This document shows, piece by piece, positions 42,667 to 54,269 of a stretch of DNA of 64,000 bases. Source of the stretch: Takakia lepidozioides (taxonomy: Eukaryota > Streptophyta > Takakiopsida > Takakiales > Takakiaceae); contig CM060732.1 in NCBI GenBank assembly GCA_030704615.1, positions 67,189,053-67,253,052 of the forward strand, in the 5' to 3' direction. A program made the position numbers and the translations under genes. The number at the start of each line of letters is the position of its first letter. Position 1 is the stretch's first letter. The notes below the pieces were generated by a model. The model was not told the origin of the DNA. It did no database searches and saw only the letters and a program-made list of their open reading frames with translations.

Positions 42667-44154
42667 TTACATGGGCAATCTTCCACTGAGAGACCTGTAA
42701 ACCCGGCCTCTTGCTTTGAGAGCCTGTTTTTCCCAGTCAGTGAACAGAGTGATGAAAACAAGAAGAACAGTCTTGACTGCCATGCCACAGATAATTCCAA
42801 TCCACAGCCCAATCCCGTTGAAGTGCAAGACAAACGCAAGTACAATTCCAAGCGGTAATCCCAAGACGTAAAAGGCCCCCAGATTCGTGTACGCTCCAAG
42901 TGCTTGCCAACCACATCCCCTCGCCACCCCTGAAAGACTACCTTGGACAGAATCCATGAATACAATCGATGCAAGGAGGGGCATACAATGGGACACATAC
43001 TCAATAACCTCAACTGAGTCAGTGAAGGCCTGACCACATATACGGCGCAGCACTGTTACCAGCAGAATTGCCATAATTCCACCTTCCAATGCGGCCATTC
43101 CGACTCCCACTGTCACTGAAGCCCTTGCAACTTGTGGGTTGCCAGCTCCAAGTTCATTTGACACCCGAGTGCTGACTGAAGCACTGAGGCCAAATGGAAT
43201 CATGTACATCAGCACCAGATAATTCAAGCAGATTGAGAGGGTAGACGTTTCCAACGTTGGGTTTGGCAGCAACCCTGAGGCAAGTACAAGTATCTCCATT
43301 GACCAGTATTCCAGGCATAGCATGACTGCAGAAGGGATTGCCAGCTTGAAGAAATCACCCAGATCATAAAACGCCTGCTTTGAAAAACCTGTCCAAGTCT
43401 TCTTAAATTTGGGCGAGAACTTCACATATAATGCCAGAAGAGCAACATTCAACCAGTTAGAAAAACCGTTGGCCATAGCTGCCCCGCGTACACCGACACC
43501 CAGCTTGTAGATTATCAGCCAACAGACGGGTATATGGATGGCCAATGTGGTCAATGACATAAGTGCCATTGGCAACACAATACTCTGTGTTTGCAAGAAC
43601 TTCACCAAGGGTTGAAGGGAGGCATAGGCCAACAAGGTTGGGATCAGCCACTGGGCATACAAACCTGCCAAATCTGCAATGGAATGGTCTTGCCCAATAG
43701 CCCGGAGAATCCAACCCATGTTCCACCACACGACAGTAATAGGTATGCTCGTAATGTACAAGACCAACATGGCACGTTGGAGATAAATTCCCAGCATGTG
43801 GTACTGTTTCGCTCCGTAAGCCTGCCCGCACAAGGTTTCCAGTGAGGATGCCATTCCCATTAGAAGAGCCGTACCTGTAACACCTCCCAAGGAAGAGGCT
43901 ATGGAGGCACTGGCAAGTTCAAGCTGACCCAAGTGCCCGACAAACATAGTCGACGCCACATTCACAGAGAACTGAAGGACGTTCACACAAACCATCGGCA
44001 AAGCCACAATTAGCTGCGTCTTAAGCTCTCTCCAGAACCACTCTGGTGTCCATAAGACGACCGCTGCATCGTCTCCCTCACTTGAATGCTTAGATTGCCC
44101 ATTCAGGACCGGTTCCTCCTGGCTTACCAAGGGCTCCTTCAAGGAGTCCGTCAT
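42667..44154 (-). CDS. MATE-family efflux transporter (DTX type)
   Basis: Single-exon coding region of 495 codons starting MTDSLKEPLVSQEEP at 44154; a longer frame to 44172 lacks an ATG and runs into the upstream intron. The length fits plant MATE/DTX proteins. Features in order: a cytoplasmic N-terminus with a poorly conserved acidic stretch, first helix block ELKTQLIVALPMVCVNVLQF, VGHLGQLELASASIASSLGGVTG, the signature ETLCGQAYGAKQYHMLGIYLQRA, a middle loop, RVSNELGAGNPQVARA in the second half, and ARGCGWQALGAYTNLGAFYVLGLP. Twelve hydrophobic segments are expected. Function: proton- or sodium-coupled export of secondary metabolites, hormones or xenobiotics across the plasma or vacuolar membrane; the substrate cannot be told. 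It is a paralogue of the interrupted gene at 34015 and lies on the opposite strand. Confidence 0.93.
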   Translation of the reverse strand: MTDSLKEPLVSQEEPVLNGQSKHSSEGDDAAVVLWTPEWFWRELKTQLIVALPMVCVNVLQFSVNVASTMFVGHLGQLELASASIASSLGGVTGTALLMGMASSLETLCGQAYGAKQYHMLGIYLQRAMLVLYITSIPITVVWWNMGWILRAIGQDHSIADLAGLYAQWLIPTLLAYASLQPLVKFLQTQSIVLPMALMSLTTLAIHIPVCWLIIYKLGVGVRGAAMANGFSNWLNVALLALYVKFSPKFKKTWTGFSKQAFYDLGDFFKLAIPSAVMLCLEYWSMEILVLASGLLPNPTLETSTLSICLNYLVLMYMIPFGLSASVSTRVSNELGAGNPQVARASVTVGVGMAALEGGIMAILLVTVLRRICGQAFTDSVEVIEYVSHCMPLLASIVFMDSVQGSLSGVARGCGWQALGAYTNLGAFYVLGLPLGIVLAFVLHFNGIGLWIGIICGMAVKTVLLVFITLFTDWEKQALKARGRVYRSLSGRLPM

Positions 44155-44166
44155 CACTCCTTCCAG

Positions 44167-44284
44167 CTGCAATCAGACACACCAAATTAAACGCTGCGAC
44201 CCTCAGTTCTATTGCACTTGCAACTCCCAGTCTAATATGGTGCGAATTCAAATCCAATGGGCTTGATAAAATTCTAGACACTAC
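44167..44284 (-). other. 5'-UTR intron of the intact MATE gene
   Basis: Donor TCTCAG/GTAGTG and acceptor TCTGATTGCAG, 118 nt, ending 12 nt before the start codon. The position and acceptor resemble those of the interrupted paralogue. Confidence 0.55.
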
Positions 44285-44289
44285 CTGAG

Positions 44290-45115
44290 ACCCAGTGCTC
44301 AGGTGAAACTAATGCAACCCCTACAGGGTTCACAAATGAAAGGTTTCCTTGTAACAGGCAGCTACCCTTGCTGAGCGCGTGAGAGACAATGTGTGTGGGC
44401 GAGAGAGAAGACAGAGAGACAACTAGAGACAACTATTTCCAAACGTTAATGAAGACAAAATGAGATGCAGACCTTTGGACTAACGCTACAATTTTGGACT
44501 TACTACGTCAGCCAGCGACCTGTGTATCATCATGCACCCTGAAATACTTCAAGAAAAATACTAACATTCTGGCCGTTGCAACTAGTTGTTGTACTTCTGA
44601 AGTCGCCAGTCGATGGCTGAAGGACCCTGGACGTGACAATCGAGGGAGAAAAAGGCCAGAGTGTAGTTAACACATACGAAAAAATATGCAGGGCAGTGGA
44701 GCGATTACTGGGTCAGGTCCAGAACAACCGTCCGAATGCCTCCACCCTGAAGAACACGCAGTATCCGCTTTCAGTACAATTTGTGAAAGTTACTAAGCCT
44801 CTCTCTTACTTTCTTTCTCATCATATGTCTGTGTCTAATGTTTAGGTTCTCCCATAATTGTGTCCTCTCCTTCTCTACAAGATGTTTCCACTATCAAATG
44901 TTTCCTGCAATTTGGATTCAGCTCAACCGCGGACATGCTCTAGCAGAATACACCACATGAGCGAGATATGAAACACACCAACCAAATTTGTGAAGAAGAC
45001 GAAGAAGATCACAAGGCCATCGCTGCACCACCCACCCTCTCTTCTGCCATCACAGAACTACCAAAGGTCTCCCAGAACACGCCATACAAGAATGGTAGAG
45101 ACACCTACCCAGTGC
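44290..45115. other. Upstream region of the intact MATE gene
   Basis: Probable promoter and 5' exon of the - strand MATE gene. No defined motif could be fixed. Confidence 0.4.
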
Positions 45116-45119
45116 GCTG

Positions 45120-45870
45120 GCAATCGCAGAGCCCTAGAGCAAATGCTTGCGTGACAGGATACTGTAAAAAAGACTAAACAATCTCTGCATGTTTTCCTTG
45201 TGGTAACATCGAATGTTTTTGGACCTTCTGATTCCTACACGGACCCTGACTGATTGAGACCCGTCATCCTTCTACCCCTGGGACCCACTTCTGCCGCCGC
45301 GTAAGCCATCCGCTCCACATGTCCGACCAGGCCTGCAGCTTGCCTTGAACACACCCGCTGGTTCGCTTGCCACCACCCACATCTCCCTCTGTACGTCTCC
45401 TCTGTCCCTGAAAGTTTTTTTCTTCCTGGACCTGAAGGGGTTACCAGGCTCTGTCCCTGAAGTTTTTTTTTTCCTGGACCTGAAGGGGTTACCAGGCTCT
45501 GTCCCTGAAGTTTTTTTTTTTTCCTGGACCTTAAGGGGTTACCAGGCTCTGTCCCTGAAGTTTTTTTTTTCCTGGACCTGAAGGGGTTACCACCTGAAGG
45601 TTTTCTTCTTTCTGACCCTGAAGGGTTTACCAGTAACCAGGCTGTGTCCTGAAGGTTTTCTTCTCTCTGTACCTCAAGGGGTTACCAGTAACCAGGCTCT
45701 GTCCCTGAAGTGGTTTTTGTTTTGTCTTTTTCTTTTTCTTCTTTTTTAAATGAAAGGGGACGGTGTTTTGTCTTTTCTTTTTTCAATTACTGGATGAATG
45801 AGAACCTGTATTGTGTCATATATCCCTATATGTAATGAAGTAACTAATGCAAAATTCAGATTCTTTTAAT
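45120..45870 (+). repeat. Dispersed repeat, copy 1 (with minisatellite expansion)
   Basis: Shares AGCCCTAGAGCAAATGCTTG at its start and TATATGTAATGAAGTAACTAA near its end with 50185-50620, in the same order. Copy 1 is longer because of the internal minisatellite. The family is not recognised. Confidence 0.65.
45398..45712. repeat. ~48-bp minisatellite, about six units
   Basis: The unit is CTCTGTCCCTGAAG - T8-11 - CCTGGACCTGAAGG - GGTTACCAGG. The first four units are close to identical apart from the T-run length; the last two are more diverged. Confidence 0.9.
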
Positions 45871-47500
45871 TCTTATGTTCTTTTTTTGGAGAAAGGCCAA
45901 ATTTAGATTTGTTGGCCCTGTCTTTCTAAGGCAGGAGTATGCAAAGGGTTTTGATGCTTAGCACTGATACTTGCAATTAAGTTTCGAATTTGATCAAGAC
46001 GGGTGTAATGGGAATATTTCATCCATATATGTAATCGAATTGAATCCCATGGATGAATAGTTTTATGCATGCGTGAATACTTCTACTAGCCATTGCAGGC
46101 CGGTATTCTCTCCCCCAAGGAAGACAATGACTTGTATTTCCTCCTGTCCTATTTGCTATCATTGAGGTTTATGATCCTCATAATGGAAGACTTTTGTAGG
46201 TGCAATTTTGTGCATGGTATTCAATATCTCTCACACCTGAGGTCCAAAAATCATGAAACCACCTCGATGCACCCCTACTCATCGAGGGCTTTCCAAACGC
46301 ATTAAGAACCTAAGCAGAGGCCTTGCGGGTTTGGGAGATCTCAACGTGACAAACAAAACAAACTACCGTGCTTAATATATTGATCTTTGAGATTTTATTT
46401 TTGAGAAAAAAACAATATTGTCTAGTACCACCATCCTCATTTTATACAACACTATGAATATTAAATCAGTTAACATTAGAAGTAGATATTTATAAGAAAC
46501 AGTGTTGTTCTTTTTTGGCAATTTATTGCCAGATTTCGACTTGGAAAATGGCTTACCCTTGGAATATCAGGTGCATGATGGATCCATTAATACTTTACAC
46601 CTTTCTAGAGGTTCTAGCTTATTTGGGTGCTGGGTATAATACACATGTGGCCCTGCCAGCAGCGACTTTTGAACAAGGAAACAAAGACACAGATAAAAAA
46701 AATGTCCTATTTGTTTTTATATTTAGAAACAATTATCTGTTTGAACCCCATGAAGTAAGATTCTTGTCTAGGGGATTATTCCTCTTCCTCTTTGTGATGA
46801 TTAATTCTAAATCACGGGAATGTAGTTATAGATTGCATCTTGCCATAGGGGAGAATCAACCGTAGAGGACCTACCAAACAATCCACTAGCATCAACACCA
46901 ATTTCATTCAACACATTGGGCATTTGATATACACTGTTGAAAACCAAAAGATAACCATCCTAATATTCCAAGCCCCCAATTTAGATAAGAAAATCTAAGA
47001 CATAGCAAGGAGGCCACATGGCTCAAAAGCACTAAAAAACACTTGACTACCCATATCGCAAGTCAGGTCCATCGCAAGTAGACCAGCCACGAGATCATCA
47101 ATCTAATCCTAATTAGTCCGTCCACATCCCTCCCTAACAATTTGTCTATCCATCAATAAGAAACAATACAAGGGAATCGTGACCCCCCATATATGAAGCA
47201 CGTCGGCCCCTCCGATCAAACAAGCTCCCGTGAGCATGAAGTAAATTAAAAAAATATGACTAGACAACAAACAAACTAGAGCATCCGAGGCTAGTCCAAG
47301 ATCGCGCTTACCTTTCTATTATCCATCTTTATCATATCATGCATAACACATGCCTAAGGAATTTCACTTTTATGATCCCGAATTCGCACTTTGAAGTTGG
47401 CATAGAGCTTCCCCTCCCGCAACTTTTGGAACACCTTTGGTCATACCAATTGAGTATGAGAACTGGGATTCTTATAACTGAATGTCAATTCTTTTGAATT
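45871..47500. other. No recognised gene
   Basis: Intergenic sequence with one 116-codon ORF (46515-46865) lacking domains. Fragments around 46520 and 46740 resemble others near 55710 and 50745, suggesting old dispersed repeats. Confidence 0.4.
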
Positions 47501-47541
47501 TCAATATTTTGTTGTGACATAACTACTTTGTTATATACCAA

Positions 47542-48480
47542 ATGCAGAGCCTACTCACCCGCCACACTTTCGATACAATGCACTGTGAAAAGAACATTTG
47601 TGAAAATATTATTAAGACTATTGTCGGCGAGAATGATACTTTGAGTGTAAGACGTGATTTGGAGCTGCATGGTCTACATCGTACACTGTGGTTGAAAAAA
47701 CATCCGACCAAATTACCGAATACTGTAATAATGCATGCATCTCCTTACGTGCTAACGAAAGATGAAACACATGTGTCCTTGAACATTATTGCAAGTATGA
47801 AAGTCCCCACACGGTACGCCTTTGCATTCAAGAAGCACGTCATGGCAATGAAGTTGGAACAACTCAAAAACCATGATTATCATGTGTTAATGCAATTGTG
47901 CTAATGCAACAGGTTCTTCCTGTTGCATTGTGTGGGTTGATGGCAGACAGTCATCGGAAAGCAATTATGCGGGTTTCTCGAGTGTTTAGAAACTTTGGGC
48001 GAAAATGGTAGATTCTGTTTTGCATGAGGAATTGAAACAGGATGTGGCGATCATACTTTGTCTCCTTGAGAAGGAGTTTCCACCAAGTTTCTTCGATGTC
48101 ATGACACATTTATTCATCCACTTGGTAGATGAGTTAGATTTATTTGGACCTAAAGGTACTCGTTGGATATACCTCATGGAAAGAGCTATGAAATAATTCA
48201 AAGGCTATGTACAGAATATGGCGAAGCCGGAGGAGGGAAGCATGGCCGAAGGCTATGTGTTTGATTAGGCACTAGGATTCTGCACAGAGTATATGGCTAG
48301 CTTCGATACAACTCACTACAGAGTCTGGGATGCAGAGGAGGAAGAATCTATCTCTGGTGAAGTATTGGTAGGAGTAGGAAGGGACAAGAAATTGACTGCC
48401 GAATTGTATGAGGTTGTGCATGAATATATAATTCATAATCACCCGAGCTTTTTACACCTGTGGGGTAAAAATTCCATTAT
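47542..48480 (+). pseudogene. CACTA transposase (tnp2/DUF4218) remnant
   Basis: The reading frames give FDTMHCEKNICENIIKTIVGEND (compare the tnp2 DVMHIEKN motif), VPTRYAFAFKKHV, LKNHDYHVLMQ, LPVALCGLMADSHRKAI, then LLEKEFPPSFFDVMTHLFIHLVDELDLFGPKGTRW, FKGYVQNMAKPEEGSMAEGYV and GFCTEYM. This is the order of the tnp2 end and the following DUF4218 domain of plant CACTA elements. Stops and at least two frameshifts break it. Sequence similar to a reverse-strand LTR element starts near 48483. Confidence 0.85.
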
Positions 48481-48482
48481 TT

Positions 48483-48806
48483 TCATTCTGGCGTGCAAGG
48501 TGCGTTGTGAGCCAACAACTTTTCCCAAAATGTTGGTGGCATCTGGGACACTTGATGGTTCGGAGCTGGTGGCTCGGGGGGATCATCGGGCTTCGATTCC
48601 TGAAGTGGCTCTTGATTTTGGGCAGCATCACCCTCCGAGAGGTATTCCTCTCTTTCCTCTTGCTGCTCCTGCATTGCGTCGCCCCCATCGAGCTCACTAG
48701 GTTCATTAACATTCTGGCGATTCCGCTTTTGCTTGGCCTTGCCCGACCCTATAGCGAGGCCGATCTCAAGGACGATCGCGTACTCAACTCTAGGCTCTGA
48801 TACCAC
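48483..48806 (-). pseudogene. 5' end of a reverse-strand LTR retrotransposon (gag start)
   Basis: On -, TGGTATCAGAGC (48805-48794) is the usual primer binding site for initiator tRNA-Met. It is followed by an open frame with KAKQKRNRQNVNEPSELDGG, a Glu/Gln-rich stretch and PPEPPAPNHQVSQMPPTFWEKLL, typical of a plant gypsy gag N-terminus. It is truncated near 48483 where the CACTA remnant lies. Confidence 0.65.
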
Positions 48807-48807
48807 A

Positions 48808-49480
48808 TACAGTCGCACACCTCACTTGGGTAAACTCCCTTTCAACAAGTCATAGTTACTTGCTTTGATATGCGCGCTTAGCTCCCAAACTGACTGCCAG
48901 CCCAACTTGGAGCTTTGGCTGCTCACCGGGACATAATAGTCCCCCTTTTACTCCCCATGCAACCCTCGACTACGTGGGCTGAGTGGAAATTCCCTTTGGT
49001 TGCGGTAGTATGGAAATATAGCTCCCAACTTTCATCTCTTTCCGGCTCGCTTGTTTGCTTCACTAGCTTTTGGTCACTTAACGAGCTTGCACCGTACTAC
49101 TCCATATATATGTTTATATAGGTGTCAAAGAGAGTCTCACAAACAGCCTAAGTCTTTTTTGGTGAATCACCACCGTGAACCTCGACTCACTGTGATGAGT
49201 TGCGGTAAGTCTTGGCCCACCCAACACGGTCCCAATGGAATGGACTGTGGTGAGTCCCAAGACTCCCCACTACTTCCACCACAAGGCCGCAGCCCCGTGG
49301 TGAGTCCTATGTTACCCCCACTACGACTCATTATGCTACGACCACCCTTCACTCGAAGCCCCCACCGCTCCACCTAGTGAACGCCTTTGGCACTGGAGGG
49401 TCGTTCAGCCCCCACTCATATTGCTGCCGCTGCCTACACCACAGCAACATCCCCTGTTGTATCACGACCCCTGTCCTAAA
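48808..49480 (-). repeat. Probable 5' LTR of the reverse-strand element
   Basis: Lies directly upstream of the tRNA-Met primer site. A TATA-like TATATAAA on - near 49110 sits about 300 bp before the LTR end. The outer boundary is not fixed and the termini are not canonical. Confidence 0.45.
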
Positions 49481-50180
49481 GGCAAATTAGCCCATAGAGA
49501 GATAGAATTAGGTATCATTACACCAAAATCTAACATTTTTTTAATTTCATCTTATATGACCGCGTGCTCTCATTATGTACATACTGTTAAGAGCTCATTA
49601 TGTGCATACTATAAGTCTATTTTGATGGACTTATTGTCTGTGAAAATGTCTTGTTGCATCATATCCGTTTCACCCAAGTCATGAGGACCATGAGTAAATA
49701 CATCCAGGCTCAAAACTGGTGAAGTGGAGCCTTCTAGTCATTCATCAGTTTGTTACCCACCCTTTCCTCCTTTACCTGTTGATCATGATCTTTCTACTCT
49801 GATATGAATGGAACCACCTTGGCATATATAGCATTGGTTGCAAATGTCAAAATGACCCTTGACGTTACTTCTGTAGTATGAGCTTTTTCCAACCCTTAAC
49901 TTTGATGTAGCAACCTTGTGGGCAAAGAAATGCTAAGCCAGCAGATATTATTCGTTGAAAAAAGGTAGGATAGCGAAATCCACATGAGATCGTAATAGCA
50001 ATGAATTTTTGAGTACATATAGCGGAGGTCCACTTTTCTTACTATAAAGTAGAAACTTGCGCTAATGTAGACAATCAATTCCATTCACTAAGAACTAGCT
50101 AAAAGTAGCCAGGCTATAGTGTAGACCAGCCTAACTCCGCATCTCGGTAGCCAACAATTACAGCTTGGCAAAATTGGCCA
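49481..50180. other. No recognised feature
   Basis: No gene or repeat boundary supported. Confidence 0.4.
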
Positions 50181-50184
50181 TGGA

Positions 50185-50620
50185 AGTGTTAGCAGCCAAA
50201 GCCCTAGAGCAAATACTTGCATGATAGTGTAAAATATCGTATACAAAGTGTACACGTCTCTCTTGAGATTCCATCAAATGTTTTGCAAATTCTAGCAAGG
50301 TGGTCTGCATAAGAACCGTGATCCTTTTGCACTGTGATGCTACTCTGTCCTTGGGACCCATCTCATGCCATTGCGTCTCAATACACTCCACATCTCCTCA
50401 GTAGGCCTGTAGCTGCACTACTCGTTAGTTCACTTTCACTCATCCATATCTCCCAAGTTGTCATTCCTGAAGTAAAACACTATAAGCATTTATTAGCCCC
50501 CACCCTTGCATTATCTTCTAGATTTATGAAATATCTCTCAATGAATAGATGAATGAGAATTTGTAGTGCATCAAGTAAACCTATATGTAATGAAGTAACT
50601 AATGCAAAATTTAAATTATT
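50185..50620 (+). repeat. Dispersed repeat, copy 2
   Basis: Matches 45120-45870 at AGCCCTAGAGCAAAT, around AGGCCTGTAGCTGCA, and at ATGAATGAGAA..TATATGTAATGAAGTAACTAATGCAAAATT, but lacks the minisatellite. Confidence 0.65.
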
Positions 50621-52455
50621 GAACAGTAAAGTAATTTATTTATTTATTTATAAGAAATTTCCAATTATTGTTATTATTACTATTATTATTTAAGGGAACG
50701 AGGCTCTGGAAAATACTTATTTGGAATTATTTGGGGAATGATATTTAGAAACAAATATCTCTTTGAACCTTTAACTGTTGTTGAGACTTTATGGCCAAAG
50801 TAGTTATAACAAGAACAAAAGCTATACCCGCAGAATTGACATTTGTGAGTGATATTGATACAAGACAGCAAGGTGAAGTGGCTCTTCAGTTCCGCTGGCC
50901 ACTGCTGGGGTCTTCTCTTTTTTCTTCTTCTTTTCTGTCTTAAAGACAAAGGGGACAGAGGCCCTTTTCAAATTAAATCAGATAAATGTTCACAAAAAGG
51001 TGGAAAAAATAACCACCGGGGAGGCCGGAAGGAGGGGGAACATCCCCCTAACCCTCTCTCTCTCAAACAATCATAATTTTCTATCATTTTCCCAATTAAT
51101 TCATAATTCCCTCAAACACAATCATAAATGCAAATATTTATGTCGTTTGCACTTTGAGTTCACATAAATCAATTTAAAATGAAATGAAAATAGAAAAGTC
51201 AAATAAGGCAACTTGGCAACTTGTCACCCCGGACTTTAGTATACTTACGTTAAGTTCAAACTTGGGCGCATTTGTTGATTGAATTCTGGAAGTGTCTGTA
51301 AGTCATCACTCCGCGTGACGTTTTAGAGTCCAGAATGTGCCTGTGATCTGTAATCCGCCCTGGCAATCATCATCATTCCGGGGCTCCAGGCTGGTTCATT
51401 AATGGCCTGCCCGCAGTGTTGAAAACATTTTCTTTTCTATTTTCTACACATCGGGCTGCCCGCTCCCTAACCCCGGTTAGTTCAAGGGATCGCGCTGCGG
51501 CTTAGGAACGTGCAGCACGAGTGTGGCAGGCGCTGGGTGGCGATGGCGCAGCCGCACCTTTTCAGAAGCCGCCACATCACCGGGCCACCCTTTATGCGGG
51601 TCCCCCTGTACCGACCAGCCCAGCTGTCCTCTCTTGCACATGCGACTTCATTTGGCACTTTATGTCGGTTTGGCTGTCAGACTAAGTCTGGCAGTTTTCC
51701 CACTAAGTTGTGGCAACAAAGTTATGTGTTCTGATTACTTTCTGTACTACAACAGTTTGACTTCTGTTTATCATTATATCTAGCTCTATGAGATTTTGCT
51801 TCTTCCCTTTGGGGTAGTTTTAACCATTTTGTACTGGCACCCCACTGGGGTCTTTTTATAAAGCTATACAGGATGTGGACAGCCTGTGGGAAGAATAAGG
51901 ATAACCATCCTGCTATGCAAGGACTCATGCGACATAATTTAGGGTTTATTCAGGATTCTGTGCTGTTTTGGTGCTTACTAACCCTAAAACCCAAAGTTGA
52001 GTATTTGGAAGAAGATAAAGATAAAGTTTCTTTAACGTCCAGTGAATTTACAGAGCCTACAGAGTATTTGGAAGAAGGTGAGCCAGGATGAAAGCTCAAA
52101 AAATTATCACAAAACAATCTTGTTCGGACATTATCTGGCCACATACCCCCTGCACACCTGCCAGAACATGATCTGCACCCTAATCGGAGAGGATCCTATA
52201 AAAGTCTAAAAGATACCTTTATGGGTGGATTTTGGTTATTATTGGAATAAATCTTTGGCTTTACAGGGTTTGGAAATTTGGATGACATATAGTAGTATGA
52301 CATCTGTCTATCATGGGTTTTTTGGGCGCATGTTTCTTGCCACATGATGCATCTACTGCCCTTCATTTCATATAACTTGGCAAGATAAGTGGACAATATG
52401 AAGACCCATACCCACAAAGGGAAAGTGGCTCTTATTTACGCTAACTTTGGTTGGT
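50621..52455. other. No recognised gene
   Basis: Intergenic. Short ORFs only; a TTATT-rich stretch lies at 50630-50690. Confidence 0.4.
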
Positions 52456-52458
52456 GTC

Positions 52459-52483
52459 ATATATATATATATATATATATATG
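52459..52483. repeat. (AT)n microsatellite
   Basis: About 24 bp of AT repeats. Confidence 0.95.
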
Positions 52484-52879
52484 AAGATTGGTGGTGGGCG
52501 AATATTTAATTTTTTGGCAAAATACACATGGAACAACATGATTGTTCCACTACTTATGCGGGGCTGGACCAGCACCCGAACATGCCGAGTGCTTTGGATT
52601 GAGAACTTGGCCGTACAAAGAACGTGAGGTAGAAGTGTTTTTTTTTCCCATTGTCCAAAAGTAGCTGGTGGGGTCTTTCCAAGTGGCGAAAAGTAAGAGC
52701 ATGCACCTCTAGCAAGGTAGCTAGCTATATGGCAGGCGGCAAGTTTTAAATGGTCCACGACGGCACAAACATGCATCAAATATTCAACCTTGAAAATGGA
52801 TCAGTTACTTCTACAAAGGAATTGTATGGGTCAAAATCCGAAAAAATCGCCAGCTCAAAAAACACTGATGGGGAGGTGA

Positions 52880-53390
52880 AGTGGCCCACCTCTAATGTCC
52901 CATTTTTTCCTTCCCTGTTTTTCTCCCTGATAGATGAATTCATGTTTCCGTCATAGGATTATGTATAGAGCTGTTGTAGTGGCTGCTCCACACTACCCTA
53001 GGTACTATACCGTTGAGATATTCATTAATTTTGAGTACTATTGATGCGTTTGCTGGCTAGGATACGATTTGGCCATGGGTCTATAGCGTTGTGACAAGTA
53101 TGTATAACTAAGATCCTACTTGGCTTTTTGATAAGGGGATTCCCTGAATGTGAGAATAGGCGGTTATTTGTGGGGTTGTTTTCTTGGGTGTACAAGGAGA
53201 GAGACGGTGTGACATTTGGTGTAGAGGTATAAGGTATTGTGTAGAACCATGGCAGATTGCATCTGCAGAAGCTCTTTTGCATGAATCCCCTGCCATCTGA
53301 GGATCCTGCTCTACCGAGCTACACATCCCCTGTTTCGCGGTTGCAAGAAGAGGATGGGGAATCCCTGCTTTAAGCGCGTTTTGTGGTGGA
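52880..53390 (-). repeat. 0.5 kb repeat with tRNA-Ala-like block, copy 1
   Basis: About 500 bp shared in the same orientation with 54998-55534. On - it contains GGGGATGTGTAGCTCGGTAG, close to the 5' part of plant tRNA-Ala including the A box TAGCTCGGTAGAGC. The B box is degenerate. It could be a SINE-related sequence or an LTR. Confidence 0.6.
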
Positions 53391-53940
53391 GATGGAGTCT
53401 CAGAACTAAACCCTACATTCACGCGATGGCTGAATTTTTCTCTTATATGCATTTTTTTCCTTTTTAAAAGTCATGAAAACTCAGCAGTGTCTGTCCATGA
53501 TGGCTGCCTCTTTGACCTCACTTGATACATTCACACGAGCTGATTCATCGATTGTTGGTGAGGACACCAGTTTTGCTGCCCCATGAGATCGTTGTTCGGA
53601 GCATTCCATTCCACTGAGTTACTCCATTGCACCTAAACGTGCTACGCCTGAGCTCTCCTCTTTTCCCATGCAAAGAAGACACAGACCCTCACCCATTTGA
53701 AGAACTAACAAAGAGTTGTGGACCGCTAAGGAATTGTCGTGGGATGTTGATCCTCTAGTTTTTATTAGTGCATGCTGAGGTATTGGAACAAGAGAGATTT
53801 GATTGGTGCACTGGACACATGCTCGTTTACACGACCAGCACACTACGGAGGAAGCTATTTGCTACCAATTTCAAGACTTTGCATTGTGAGTTAAGTAGAA
53901 AGTTGCTCAAGAATTCTATTTTATCTCTTATAACTCAGTG
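53391..53940. other. No recognised feature
   Basis: Non-coding sequence between the repeat and the protease fragment. Confidence 0.4.
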
Positions 53941-53955
53941 CCATGTAGGACCAAC

Positions 53956-54265
53956 TCAATTTCCCTTGTGTAATTGACACTGGATGGACTGTATCTGCGA
54001 TCCCTTCGGAGGTTGTAAGGGTTCTTGGACTTACGCTTGCTTCTGCAAAGGGTATGGAAGTGGTCATTACAGATAGGACGTCTAGCTATGAGCCACTGGG
54101 GGTGGTATCTCTATCCATTGGAATACATGGTAAGGAGTTACTTATCATGTGCATACTCACCATGGGGAATCAGTTAAATTTACTAGGTTTGGATTGGATA
54201 AGGGGGCTGCTACTATACACTCAGGTGACAACACCATGAAATTCAAAAAAAATGATGGACAAGAA
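53956..54265 (+). pseudogene. Orphan retropepsin-like protease fragment
   Basis: In one frame CVIDTGWTVSAIPSEVVRVL gives the Asp-Thr-Gly active site and flap start of a retroviral aspartic protease. GMEVVITDRTSSYEPLG, VSLSIGIHGKELLI and LNLLGLDWIRG (the usual ILG-D/W strand) follow. The start of this frame has no ATG, and there is no reverse transcriptase nearby. It is flanked by the two copies of the 0.5 kb repeat. Confidence 0.55.
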
Positions 54266-54269
54266 GTAC

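Noticed and set aside
45345-45581. 78-codon ORF with FFFLDLKGLPGSVPEV repeats
   Set aside because: Translation of the 48-bp minisatellite; the frame changes with T-run length.
26634-48480. One giant (~22 kb) CACTA element from the terminus at 26634 to the tnp2 remnant at 47.5 kb, which would carry both MATE genes and the PLAT gene
   Set aside because: No opposite terminus (…CTAGTG followed by GAC) or subterminal array was found near 48-50 kb, and unrelated repeats lie between. Two separate CACTA remnants are simpler.
53300-53332. A functional tRNA-Ala gene
   Set aside because: Only the 5' part and A box fit; anticodon arm, B box and 3' part do not.
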